DNA of 20,880 bases, taken from positions 1 through 20,880 of the forward strand of contig CAZVXE010000021.1 in NCBI GenBank assembly GCA_964630765.1, given 5' to 3'. Made by a program: the position numbers and the translations under genes. This DNA comes from Methanofastidiosum sp964630765 (GTDB taxonomy: Archaea; Methanobacteriota_B; Thermococci; Methanofastidiosales; Methanofastidiosaceae). The notes under the pieces were generated by a model that made no database searches, was not told where the DNA came from, and worked only from the letters and a program-made list of their open reading frames with translations. Shown piece by piece: positions 7,026 to 14,780 of the stretch (its first letter is position 1; each line of letters opens with the position of its first letter).

Positions 7026-8312
7026 TTAAACTCCCCTAAAAAAGTCTTTTATTATTAAAGTTTCATCTCTTTTTGGGCCATAAGAGATCATACAAATGGG
7101 TGTTTTAGTCTGCTCTTCAATATATTTGGTATATGCTTGAAGTTGTGTTGGCAAAGATTTCGCATCTTTTATCTTTTTCCAATCAAATTCTTCCCACCCA
7201 TCAAATTCAGCGTAGAGAGGTTTACACTCCGATAGTATTTTCATATTTGACGGGAAATCGTGGATAATTTTCCCCTTATAATCGTAAGCGTAACAGATCT
7301 TAAGTTTTTTCATTTCAGTTAATACATCTATCTTAGTTATTGCAAGTCCTGAGAAATTATTCAAGAGGCAGGAATATTTAACTAAAACTAAATCAAGCCA
7401 TCCACATCGTCTTGGTCTGCCAGTCGTTGTCCCAAATTCTTTTCCTTTTTCCCTTAAATATTCTCCTTCTTTATCGAGAAGTTCAGTTGGAAAAGGTCCT
7501 TCTCCCACCCTAGAAGTATATGCCTTCGTTATGCCTACAATTCTATCAATCTTTTTAGGAGATATTCCACTGCCCGTACATATACCTCCGGCATTTGTAT
7601 TTGAGGAAGTAGTAAACGGATAAATGCCATGATCTATATCCAAATGTGTACCCTGCGCCCCTTCCATTAGTATATTCTTGCCTTGATCATAGGCATTATT
7701 TAAGAAAACGGAGGTATCTTTTATGTAGTCTTTTAAGTAAGCCCTATAAGATACATATTCATTAAATATCGATTCAATATTAAGATAAACATCCTCACCA
7801 AATGCATCAAATATTTTCTGTTTAATTGGAACAATTAAATTAAGTTTATCTCTAAATACTTCTAAATCTAATAAGTCAGAAAATCTAATCCCAAAACGAG
7901 ATATTTTGTCAGAATAACAAGGGCCTATGCCTTTTCTTGTTGTTCCCGCTGCAAGGGCTCCTTTCATTTTCTCTTCAATACCATCTAAGATTCTGTGGTA
8001 GGGCATTATTATATTTGCTCTGTCACTGATTGATATATCTGGATTGAATCCATCTTTTTTTAATTTTTCAATTTCTTCAATCAACACTTTTGGATCAACT
8101 ACTACCCCATTTCCAAGAACAAGGGATTTCTTGTGCACTGCTCCCGATGGCATTAGGTGAAACTTGTATGTTTTATCTCCAACTACTATTGTATGCCCGG
8201 CATTATTTCCACCTTGGAATCTAACTACGATGTCAGAATTTTCTGCATAAATATCAGTTACTTTTCCTTTTCCTTCGTCTCCCCATTGACTTCCTATTAT
8301 TGCTAATAACAA
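7026..8312 (-). CDS. purA: Adenylosuccinate synthetase
   Basis: PurA joins IMP and aspartate using GTP, the first committed step to AMP. The 428-residue protein shows GSQWGDEGKGK (catalytic Asp12 and the GTP loop), GGNNAGH (catalytic His40), TTRKGIGPCYSDK, the MEGAQGTHLDIDHG segment and TTTGRPRRCGW in the IMP/active-site region. The NITKIDVL-like guanine-recognition stretch reads AITKIDVLTEM. The length matches the standard long form, not the shortened form (about 340 residues) of some archaea. The start is TTG at 8312, abutting the TAA of the flavoprotein gene, with a GAGG-type ribosome site upstream; no ATG precedes the conserved N-terminus. It sits between a fumarate reductase-type flavoprotein and pth2. 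Confidence 0.96.
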   Translation of the reverse strand: MLLAIIGSQWGDEGKGKVTDIYAENSDIVVRFQGGNNAGHTIVVGDKTYKFHLMPSGAVHKKSLVLGNGVVVDPKVLIEEIEKLKKDGFNPDISISDRANIIMPYHRILDGIEEKMKGALAAGTTRKGIGPCYSDKISRFGIRFSDLLDLEVFRDKLNLIVPIKQKIFDAFGEDVYLNIESIFNEYVSYRAYLKDYIKDTSVFLNNAYDQGKNILMEGAQGTHLDIDHGIYPFTTSSNTNAGGICTGSGISPKKIDRIVGITKAYTSRVGEGPFPTELLDKEGEYLREKGKEFGTTTGRPRRCGWLDLVLVKYSCLLNNFSGLAITKIDVLTEMKKLKICYAYDYKGKIIHDFPSNMKILSECKPLYAEFDGWEEFDWKKIKDAKSLPTQLQAYTKYIEEQTKTPICMISYGPKRDETLIIKDFFRGV

Positions 8313-9896
8313 TTATCTCGCCTCGTGTTCGATATTAAATCCTTTTTTTATTATGATTGCCTTTTTCCAATTTTTATCCTCGTTTGGATAATCACTTCTA
8401 TAATGAGCCCCTCTAGATTCTGTTCTTTCTAGAGCAGATATGGCTACAGCTTGGGCAACAAAAATAATATTTCTTAATTTGAAGTATTCCAAATAATTTT
8501 GTGTTGCGTTTATCTTTTCAAATTTATTTTTTATTTCAGAAAACTCCTTGATTGCAGTTGTTATCCCTTCTTTGTTTCTAATAATCCCAAGGTATCTCCA
8601 CATGATCTCTTTTATTTCTTTAATCAGTTCTTTTTCTGAAGAACTTTCAATAAGTTTAGGTAATGATTCGATATACTTCTTGGTATCTATGTAGTCAAAA
8701 TCATTTGCTAACGCAAATTCAGATGCATTTTTTCCTGCAATTTCCCCAAACACTAAAGTTTCAGCTAAAGCGTTGCCTGCAAGCCTATTGGCCCCGTGCA
8801 CGCCACCTGCAGTTTCTCCACAGGCATATAATCCTTTGACATTTGTTTCGCATTTATCATTTATTTTTAATCCGCCCATGAAGAAATGACAGGAAGGCTT
8901 AACAAGAAGATTATCTTTAGTTAGATCAATCCCTTTAGTCAAGAAAAACTCTAATTCTTTTGAATATTTTGTTTTAAGAATGTCCTCAGGGACTTCTTTA
9001 TAGGATATAAAAACTCCACCGTCGGTGCCTCTGCCTTCAAGGGCTTCGGTGAAAATAGCTCTTGACATTACATCTCGAGTAGTTTTTTCTAAAAGATTTG
9101 AATCATATTTTCCAATGAATCTTTCACCTTTACTATTAAGAAGAACAGCACCATCAGTAAAGATGAATGGTAAAACTAGATAGGATTTAAGCGCTACAGT
9201 AGGAAAAAATTGTACATATTCCATATCTATCAAAGAAGCTCCAACATCTAATCCTAGGTAATACCCATCACCTTCAACATCGGAAGGATTTGTGGAGTTT
9301 CTATAGATATTTCCTGCCCCACCAGTTGCAATTATAATAGATTTAAATGAAATTTCCAAAAAATTTTTCCCGTCACATACTATTCCGGATACAACTCTAC
9401 CGTTCTTTTCAAAGAGTTTGATTAAATGTTTTCCTTCCAAAAATTGTATATCGTTATTTTTAGCATATTCCATTAGTTTCAATGGGATTATTCTTCCGCA
9501 CCCAGGACCGGGTGGCTCTACTCTTACAGTTCGTGCAACTGAATTTCCACCGGATAGATTAAGGACAAAATTTCCATTTTCTTTTTTATACTGAATTCCG
9601 TAATCTTCAAGTGAAAGAATGGCGCTTTTTGTATTTTGAGAAAGAATTTTTGCTAATTTTGGGTCTGATACATTTGCTGAACCTTTCATTATGTCTTCAT
9701 AATACAGATCAGAAGAATCATTTTCAGATAATGGCGCATTTAAAATTCCTTCAGAAATTGAACTGCATCCACCCTTTCCCACATATCCTTTGGTCAATAT
9801 TATTACGTCTTTGACATATTTTTTAGATTCTATGGCGGCCCTTAGTCCTGCAAGCCCACCGCCAACTACTAAGACATCACAATTTATCTTTTCCAT
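8313..9896 (-). CDS. Fumarate reductase / succinate dehydrogenase / L-aspartate oxidase family flavoprotein
   Basis: This 527-residue cytosolic flavoprotein has an N-terminal FAD-binding loop VVGGGLAGLRAA (10-21) and a second FAD contact ATGGAGNIYRNSTNP (190-204). The dicarboxylate active site is complete: TRDVMSRA (R274), HFFMGG (H337) and HGANRLAGN (R371). The C-terminal helical domain carries ESRGAHYRSDYP. The usual His for covalent FAD is absent: the segment reads GYVGKGGCSS. No iron-sulfur or membrane subunit is adjacent, so the enzyme could be a soluble fumarate reductase, the A subunit of methanogen thiol:fumarate reductase, or NadB-like aspartate oxidase; the sequence does not settle which. 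ATG with AGGTAGGA upstream; 9 bp after thrS. Confidence 0.88.
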   Translation of the reverse strand: MEKINCDVLVVGGGLAGLRAAIESKKYVKDVIILTKGYVGKGGCSSISEGILNAPLSENDSSDLYYEDIMKGSANVSDPKLAKILSQNTKSAILSLEDYGIQYKKENGNFVLNLSGGNSVARTVRVEPPGPGCGRIIPLKLMEYAKNNDIQFLEGKHLIKLFEKNGRVVSGIVCDGKNFLEISFKSIIIATGGAGNIYRNSTNPSDVEGDGYYLGLDVGASLIDMEYVQFFPTVALKSYLVLPFIFTDGAVLLNSKGERFIGKYDSNLLEKTTRDVMSRAIFTEALEGRGTDGGVFISYKEVPEDILKTKYSKELEFFLTKGIDLTKDNLLVKPSCHFFMGGLKINDKCETNVKGLYACGETAGGVHGANRLAGNALAETLVFGEIAGKNASEFALANDFDYIDTKKYIESLPKLIESSSEKELIKEIKEIMWRYLGIIRNKEGITTAIKEFSEIKNKFEKINATQNYLEYFKLRNIIFVAQAVAISALERTESRGAHYRSDYPNEDKNWKKAIIIKKGFNIEHEAR

Positions 9897-9905
9897 TTTA
9901 TAATC

Positions 9906-11750
9906 CTACCTAAAACTAGCTCTTAAAGAAAGTCTTCTTGGTAGAGGTAAAGGTCTTGTTGGTTTTCCTTTAATAAGATCTAAGAAGCTAGCTTTGAATT
10001 CATTTACAGAAGTATTCTTCTGAGATGAATCTTCTCTAGATCTAATGTTAATTGTGGAATTCTTAATTTCCTCATCACCTATAACTATAATATATGGAAC
10101 CCACTCTTTTTCAGCATCTCTTATTTTCTTACCAAGCCTCAAATCTCTATCATCTATATCGGTCCTTATTCCTGATTTTTCTAAATCTTCCAAGATTTTG
10201 AATGAGTATTCCAGTTGCTCTTCGCCTACAGGAAGAACTCTTACCTGGGTAGGAGATAACCACAATGGAAGCATTGGTTTCTTACCTTTCTTAGACTCTA
10301 AGTATGCTGTTTCAAGAAGCGCGTAAAGATTTCTCTCAATTGCACCTGAAATTGAAGCATGCAACATCAAAGGATATTTTTCTTTTCCATCTTCATCAAA
10401 ATATTTGATTTCAAATCTTTCAGTATTTTCTATATCAATTTGAACAGTTGAAAGAGCTGAAGCTTTATTTAATGAATCGACAAAATTAAACTCAAATTTC
10501 ATCACGAAATAGAATGGTCTTTCATCCCACATTTCAACTAAAACTGGCCTATTAATTAATGACATAAGCCTTTCCACAAATTCTGTATTTTCGTCATAAA
10601 ATGATTTTACAAATCTTATAGCAACTTCATAATTTAAATTAAGTCCTTCCATCCATTTCATCGATAATTTAAATTGTTCGATAAACTCATTCTTTGCACT
10701 GTCCATGGATGTAGCAAGAGTATGCATATCTGGCATAGTAAAAGCCCTTAATCTTCTTAAGCCTACTAGCTCACCCCTTTGTTCTCTTCTGAAGCTGTAA
10801 CGTGTCAATTCGTATAATCTAAGTGGAAGATCTTTGTAAGAAATTATCATGTCATGTTTCATGAGATATTGGCCAAAACATGCTGCAAATCTTAAGAAAT
10901 AATCATCATTTCCAGATTTAACTATATATTGCCTTGCCGGAAATCTATTTAAGTACTTAGAAAGCATTGGATGAGTAATACTGTACATTATCGGTGTTTC
11001 TACTTCCATTCCCCCGTATTCTAGTATGCTATCGTTAACCCGAGTTTCTAATAACCTCTTAATTAGAACACCTTTTGGGTACCACCTCAAATTTCCAGGG
11101 TCTGAACCTTTTTCATAATCAACAAGCTCTAAATTTTTCATGTATTCCACATGGGGTGGAACCATATCGACTTTTCTAGAGTGTGTAACTTCATATTCTG
11201 CTAATTTTTTGAGACTATCATGATTTTTAAAATCAAACTTTTCTTGGGGCATAAGATTTAGGGAAGGGTCAAGTATATACCAGCTAGATTTAATTCTTTC
11301 CTCAGCTTTCAAAGCTTCAGATACGACCTCACTATCTCCTTGAGACTTAATACTCCTAGAAAGTTCGGATAGAGGATGACCTTTACATGATACTTTAAAG
11401 GCTTTATAATAACCAAAAGGTGCCCTTTTTACCTCATATTCTGTTTTTAATTTATTTTCTAAATCTTTCAATAATTTAATAGCTATTTCAGGAGGTGCAA
11501 GATTATTGCTTAAATGCGCATATGGATACAGAAAAACTTTTTCTGATTTAACAGATTTTGATACTTCTGCAACTTCATTAAATGCTTTATCAATCACAGA
11601 ATCATCGTCACCTTCTTCAACAGCAACGAAGACCGAAAGACAATCTTCCATTCTGCCTTTCTTTAAAGAATCTTCAATCTCCTCAGCTATTTTTGTCTTT
11701 GAAGTAATTTCATACTCTAAATAGTCACTATGTATTAAAAGAATCCGCAT
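9906..11750 (-). CDS. thrS: Threonyl-tRNA synthetase, archaeal type
   Basis: The enzyme charges tRNA-Thr. At 614 residues it has the archaeal D-aminoacyl-tRNA deacylase-like editing domain (1-140; LLIHSDYLEYE at the start, YPYAHLSNN, and FGYYKAFKVSCKGHP). A class II catalytic core follows (about 200-490), with zinc ligands C291, H343 and H464, motif 2 YELTRYSFRRE (313-323) and motif 3 GAIERNLYALLE. The anticodon-binding domain occupies about 500-600 (VRVLPVGEEQLEYS, DDRDLRLGKKIRDAE). The editing domain is of the archaeal N2 kind, strong evidence of the organism's domain. Start ATG at 11750 with GGTGAA upstream. First gene of a four-gene operon. Confidence 0.97.
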   Translation of the reverse strand: MRILLIHSDYLEYEITSKTKIAEEIEDSLKKGRMEDCLSVFVAVEEGDDDSVIDKAFNEVAEVSKSVKSEKVFLYPYAHLSNNLAPPEIAIKLLKDLENKLKTEYEVKRAPFGYYKAFKVSCKGHPLSELSRSIKSQGDSEVVSEALKAEERIKSSWYILDPSLNLMPQEKFDFKNHDSLKKLAEYEVTHSRKVDMVPPHVEYMKNLELVDYEKGSDPGNLRWYPKGVLIKRLLETRVNDSILEYGGMEVETPIMYSITHPMLSKYLNRFPARQYIVKSGNDDYFLRFAACFGQYLMKHDMIISYKDLPLRLYELTRYSFRREQRGELVGLRRLRAFTMPDMHTLATSMDSAKNEFIEQFKLSMKWMEGLNLNYEVAIRFVKSFYDENTEFVERLMSLINRPVLVEMWDERPFYFVMKFEFNFVDSLNKASALSTVQIDIENTERFEIKYFDEDGKEKYPLMLHASISGAIERNLYALLETAYLESKKGKKPMLPLWLSPTQVRVLPVGEEQLEYSFKILEDLEKSGIRTDIDDRDLRLGKKIRDAEKEWVPYIIVIGDEEIKNSTINIRSREDSSQKNTSVNEFKASFLDLIKGKPTRPLPLPRRLSLRASFR

Positions 11751-11798
11751 AGATTCACCATTAAAAAGATTATATTATAGAAGCAATCTTGATGTGTA

Positions 11799-11815
11799 AC
11801 TTATATAACTTTCGG
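11799..11815 (-). promoter_or_regulatory. BRE/TATA promoter of the thrS operon
   Basis: The minus strand reads CCGAAAGTTATATAAGT, a canonical purine-rich BRE followed by a TATA box. Transcription would start near 11780, giving a leader of about 30 nt with GGTGAA before the ATG. A weaker TATA-like stretch nearer the gene (about 11767-11780) is an alternative. Confidence 0.55.
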
Positions 11816-11844
11816 AATAGATTCCTTATTTTAGAAAGGTAAAT

Positions 11845-11857
11845 CTTTAATAGTTAT
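11845..11857 (+). promoter_or_regulatory. Possible TATA element of ubiX, leaderless
   Basis: CTTTAATAGTTAT lies about 17-29 bp before the ATG at 11874, and there is no ribosome site, so a leaderless transcript is suggested. The match to the TATA consensus is only fair. Confidence 0.35.
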
Positions 11858-11873
11858 AATTCCTATATATTTT

Positions 11874-12419
11874 ATGGAAGGAATTCTTGCGATAACTGGT
11901 GCAAGTGGAGTTATATACGGCATCAAATTGTTGGAAAATTTGAAAGGCAACGTACATTTAATTGTAAGTGAAAGTGCGAAGAAAATAATTAAGGATGAAA
12001 CAAATTACGAGTTAGATAAATTAAATAAATATGCATACAAAGTCTATAAAAATAGTGAAATGGAGGCGCCTGTTGCTTCGGGGAGCTACCCTTTTGATTA
12101 TATGGTTATATGCCCCGCTACAATTTCAACTATTTCCAAGATAGCCGTAGGTATTCAAGACAATCTGATTACCAGAGCTGCAGCTGTATCTCTAAAAGAA
12201 AAAAGAAAATTGGTTATTGTTCCACGAGAAACACCCTTGACTTCAATAAATCTAAAAAACATGGCAACCCTCTCTGACGAGGGTGCTGTAATACTACCTG
12301 CAATGCCAGCTTTCTACCATAAGCCCAAAAATATAGATGAAGTTATTAATTTTATAGTTGGGAGAATTTTAGATCAAGTTGGAGTAGAAAACAATTTATT
12401 CAAAAGGTGGGGAACTTAG
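11874..12419 (+). CDS. ubiX: Flavin prenyltransferase, UbiX family
   Basis: UbiX attaches a dimethylallyl unit to FMN to make prenylated FMN, the cofactor of UbiD-type decarboxylases. The 181-residue protein has the flavin site AITGASGVIYG (6-16), HLIVSESAKKII, the SGSYPFDYMVICPATISTI stretch, the phosphate-binding Arg in VPRETPL, and the active-site Tyr in PAFYHKP. These cover the catalytic features of the family. No ubiD is in the window. The protein is slightly shorter than bacterial forms but complete. The gene stands alone and converges on the flavoprotein gene with 12 bp between stops. Confidence 0.93.
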   Translation: MEGILAITGASGVIYGIKLLENLKGNVHLIVSESAKKIIKDETNYELDKLNKYAYKVYKNSEMEAPVASGSYPFDYMVICPATISTISKIAVGIQDNLITRAAAVSLKEKRKLVIVPRETPLTSINLKNMATLSDEGAVILPAMPAFYHKPKNIDEVINFIVGRILDQVGVENNLFKRWGT

Positions 12420-12431
12420 AATAAATATAAA

Positions 12432-13787
12432 TTATTTTAATTTTTTAAGTACAAGTTCAGCACAAATTTGAACAGGATCTATAGTTGGAGACAAAGGCGG
12501 GCTATAACAATTCTCAATTTTTGCCAAATCATTGATCTTAATACCTTTTTGAACAGCAAAACCTACTGCAAGTGTTCTAGCAAATATACCTTCTTCGCCT
12601 ATGGCTTGGAATCCCAATATATCACCTTCAGTAGACGCTAGAATTTTGATAATTATATCTTTATATCCTGGATAATATTCTGCCCTAGACTTACCTTTGT
12701 ATCTAGCCTTGACGTATTCTATCCCCATAGTAGATAAATTATCTTCTGTTAATCCAAATGCCCCAATTTTTAAATCGAAGAAATCCATTATTGTAAGATT
12801 AATTATGGGATTTAATTCTAAATTTCCCCCAACAGAATTTATTCCAGCAATTTTTCCACCCCTAACAGCATTTGTTCCTAGGCTTGAAGAAAATTGCTCA
12901 CCTGTGAAAAAATATTTAACGCTTGCGCAATCCCCGCAAGCATATATGCCATCAATTGATGTTTGAAGTCTTGAATCTGTCTTTATCCCTTTTTGGATCT
13001 CAATTCCGCAATCTTTAGCTAAATAAGTATTTGTTCTGGTTCCAGAAGCCATTATGATGATGTCAGCATCTAGTAATTCATTGTCGGCAATCAAGCCTTG
13101 AACTTTATCCTCGCCAGCTATATTAATAACATTCTTATCGGTTATCAGATTTATACCTTTGCCCTTCAAATAATCTACAATTAATTCACTCATGTCCATG
13201 TCGATTTGCTGTCTTAATGGCCTATTTTCGTTAGAAACTATAGTTACATCAAGACCTCTATTCTTCAGAGCATACGCCATTTCTAAGGATATTCTGCCAG
13301 AAATGCATCCTTTACATGCTGCTTTGCACCCCCATCCGTATGCATATATAATTGCTTTTTTTGAAGCTTCTATTTTTTTAGATAGATTTATTGCATCATC
13401 TAGAGTTCTTATGAAATAGATACCTTCGGGATATTTATAGCCAATTTTATAATTGCAGGGGATAGCGCCAGTTGCCAGAATCAACGAATCATAGCTTATT
13501 TCAGAATTATCTTCAAGAATTACTTTTTTATCATTGGGATTTATTTTCTTAATTTCCTTTTGGAGCAAAAGTTTAATTTTTTGTTTTTCATAGAATTCTT
13601 TTGGAAATATTATAAGCTTATCAAAGTTTTCGATATCGCCAGATACCGCATATGGGAGGCCGCATAATGAATATTGGGGAAAATTTTGTTTTTCAATTAA
13701 TGTAATTTCTGCATTTTTATCAAATTTCCTTGCTTCTAGCGCTGCTTCTGAACCTGCTGCGCCTCCCCCAACAATTACAAGTTTCAT
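12432..13787 (-). CDS. CoA-disulfide reductase-like flavoprotein with Cys-rich insert
   Basis: A 451-residue member of the pyridine nucleotide-disulfide oxidoreductase superfamily (CoA-disulfide reductase / NADH oxidase / persulfide reductase branch). It has the FAD loop IVGGGAAGSEAALEA at the start, the redox Cys in SLCGLPYAVSG (C42), ATGAIPC (C111), a second FAD motif GIYACGDCA, and the C-terminal CYSPPLSPTIDP segment. Where relatives carry the GGGxIGxE loop for NAD(P)H, this protein has YGWGCKAACKGCISGRISLE, with C154, C158 and C161 spaced CX3CX2C. NAD(P)H binding is therefore doubtful. The frame can extend to an ATG at 13844, but that runs through a TATA box and adds a non-homologous leader, so MKLVIVGGG at 13787 is chosen. 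Substrate unknown. Confidence 0.87.
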   Translation of the reverse strand: MKLVIVGGGAAGSEAALEARKFDKNAEITLIEKQNFPQYSLCGLPYAVSGDIENFDKLIIFPKEFYEKQKIKLLLQKEIKKINPNDKKVILEDNSEISYDSLILATGAIPCNYKIGYKYPEGIYFIRTLDDAINLSKKIEASKKAIIYAYGWGCKAACKGCISGRISLEMAYALKNRGLDVTIVSNENRPLRQQIDMDMSELIVDYLKGKGINLITDKNVINIAGEDKVQGLIADNELLDADIIIMASGTRTNTYLAKDCGIEIQKGIKTDSRLQTSIDGIYACGDCASVKYFFTGEQFSSSLGTNAVRGGKIAGINSVGGNLELNPIINLTIMDFFDLKIGAFGLTEDNLSTMGIEYVKARYKGKSRAEYYPGYKDIIIKILASTEGDILGFQAIGEEGIFARTLAVGFAVQKGIKINDLAKIENCYSPPLSPTIDPVQICAELVLKKLK

Positions 13788-13820
13788 ATAAATCGTCTCT
13801 AAATACAAAAATGGAGTATT

Positions 13821-13831
13821 ATTTAAATATA
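13821..13831 (-). promoter_or_regulatory. TATA box of the CoA-disulfide reductase-like gene
   Basis: ATATTTAAATA on the minus strand is centred about 39 bp before the ATG at 13787, predicting a start near 13801 and a 14-nt leader. It lies inside the longer 470-codon reading frame and argues against that longer start. Short arms TACCA and TGGTA flank a 6-bp spacer just upstream, at 13839-13854. Confidence 0.5.
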
Positions 13832-13900
13832 TTTTTAATACCACAAGTATGGTACCTAATTAGATATAAAATATAAATTAAAAAAATATTTAATAGTTCA

Positions 13901-14248
13901 TTAATGCAATTTGTCAAGTCTGTTTACTAAGTCATCTTTCATTAGGCAACTAATGGCGTCATCTACTGTTTGTTCCTCAGTGATTACAGCCATAATGTTG
14001 TGGCTAACTAAATCATTATAGATGCCCTGCCCCATTCCATAACATATGACTAAATTACAGTCTTGTATGTTATTAATCATACTTGAATGGTCACAGCTAC
14101 CACACTGCCCGTTACTTTTTCCAATATTTTGTCGGTATTCTTCTCTAATTATGACGTTTTCTTTTATTTCAAAAACTCTGAATCCTAGAGTTCTACCAAA
14201 GTGATGAGATATGGTCACTTTGTCGTCAGTTGCTATGGCTACCTTCAT
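13901..14248 (-). CDS. NifX/NafY-type (Fe-Mo cofactor biosynthesis family) protein
   Basis: This 115-residue protein of the dinitrogenase iron-molybdenum cofactor biosynthesis family (PF02579) opens MKVAIATDDKVTISHHFGRT, with the characteristic HHFG. It also has QCGSC (Cys-x2-Cys) and the CNLVICYGMGQGIYNDL nucleotide-fold-like core. Standalone members are common in anaerobic archaea and are thought to bind or carry metal-sulfur clusters; they do not imply nitrogen fixation, and no nif genes are present. A strong GAGGTG precedes the ATG. It is 113 bp upstream of the CoA-disulfide reductase-like gene on the same strand. Its own promoter contains a perfect 20-bp palindrome, so it is probably controlled by a dimeric repressor. 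Confidence 0.85.
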   Translation of the reverse strand: MKVAIATDDKVTISHHFGRTLGFRVFEIKENVIIREEYRQNIGKSNGQCGSCDHSSMINNIQDCNLVICYGMGQGIYNDLVSHNIMAVITEEQTVDDAISCLMKDDLVNRLDKLH

Positions 14249-14260
14249 AGATACACCTCT

Positions 14261-14280
14261 TTATGAATAATTATTCATAA
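14261..14280. promoter_or_regulatory. Perfect 20-bp palindrome, likely operator
   Basis: TTATGAATAA is followed immediately by its exact reverse complement. It lies between the TATA box (14281-14290) and the predicted transcript start (near 14260) of the NifX-like gene, the classic place for a repressor to block polymerase. It is unlikely to arise by chance even in AT-rich DNA. Confidence 0.65.
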
Positions 14281-14290
14281 TATTTATAAA
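14281..14290 (-). promoter_or_regulatory. TATA box of the NifX-like gene
   Basis: The minus strand reads TTTATAAATA, centred about 26 bp before the predicted transcript start near 14260. This leaves about 12 nt of leader holding the GAGGTG ribosome site. It directly abuts the palindromic operator. Confidence 0.55.
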
Positions 14291-14367
14291 TGTTTGCTAG
14301 TAAAAATAATAAGACTAGTTATAGATAACGATTTAAGTAAAATAGAAGAGAAAAATTTGGTGTTTAT

Positions 14368-14772
14368 TTGGAGATAGGAACATATTTCTTTAGAGATGAT
14401 TTATTTTACTCTAAAACACATGAATGGATGAAAATTGAAGGCGATATATGTATTATCGGGATAGATGATTATTCCCAAAGAGAGATAGGAGAAATAGCTT
14501 ATATCGAACTTCCTGCAATAGGTACTAATGTCAAACAATTTGGATTATTATGCCAAATCGAATCTGTTAAGACTGTGTTGGATATTTTTTCCCCTATGTC
14601 TGGAACAATAATAGAAACTAATAAAGAAATTGAAAATTCGCCCGATCTTTTGAATACTAAACCATACGATTCATGGATATGCAAGATTAAATCCTCAGAA
14701 CTTGATGAAAAAATAAATTTAATGAACATAAATGAATACATTGAATTCGTTAAAGAAGTAATAGATAAATAA
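14368..14772 (+). CDS. Lipoyl carrier protein, GcvH family
   Basis: This 134-residue protein has the GcvH fold: YSKTHEWMKIEGDICIIGIDDYSQREIGEIAYIELPAIG split over two strands, then the lipoylation motif ESVKTVLDIFSPMSG with the modified lysine at K68. Then comes NKEIENSPDLLNTKPYDSWICKIK. In the glycine cleavage system GcvH shuttles an aminomethyl group, but no gcvT or gcvP is present here, and standalone GcvH-like proteins also serve as lipoyl carriers in sulfur metabolism. The TTG start at 14368 has TTGGTG about 6 nt upstream; there is no ATG before the conserved core. It is divergent from the NifX-like gene across 119 bp. The family is clear; the process it serves is open. Confidence 0.88.
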   Translation: MEIGTYFFRDDLFYSKTHEWMKIEGDICIIGIDDYSQREIGEIAYIELPAIGTNVKQFGLLCQIESVKTVLDIFSPMSGTIIETNKEIENSPDLLNTKPYDSWICKIKSSELDEKINLMNINEYIEFVKEVIDK

Positions 14773-14780
14773 AATTTAAC

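Noticed and set aside
11814..11825. GGAAT-AG-ATTCC dyad beside the thrS promoter, and a similar GTTAT-AG-ATAAC at 14318-14329
   Set aside because: Five-base arms are too short to stand out from chance in this composition.
13788..13844. A 19-residue N-terminal extension of the CoA-disulfide reductase-like protein
   Set aside because: It crosses a TATA box, shows no homology to the family N-terminus and has no better ribosome site; MKLVIVGGG at 13787 is the natural start.
13901..14248. Evidence of nitrogen fixation from a NifX-family gene
   Set aside because: Standalone members of this family are widespread in non-diazotrophic archaea and no nif structural genes are present.
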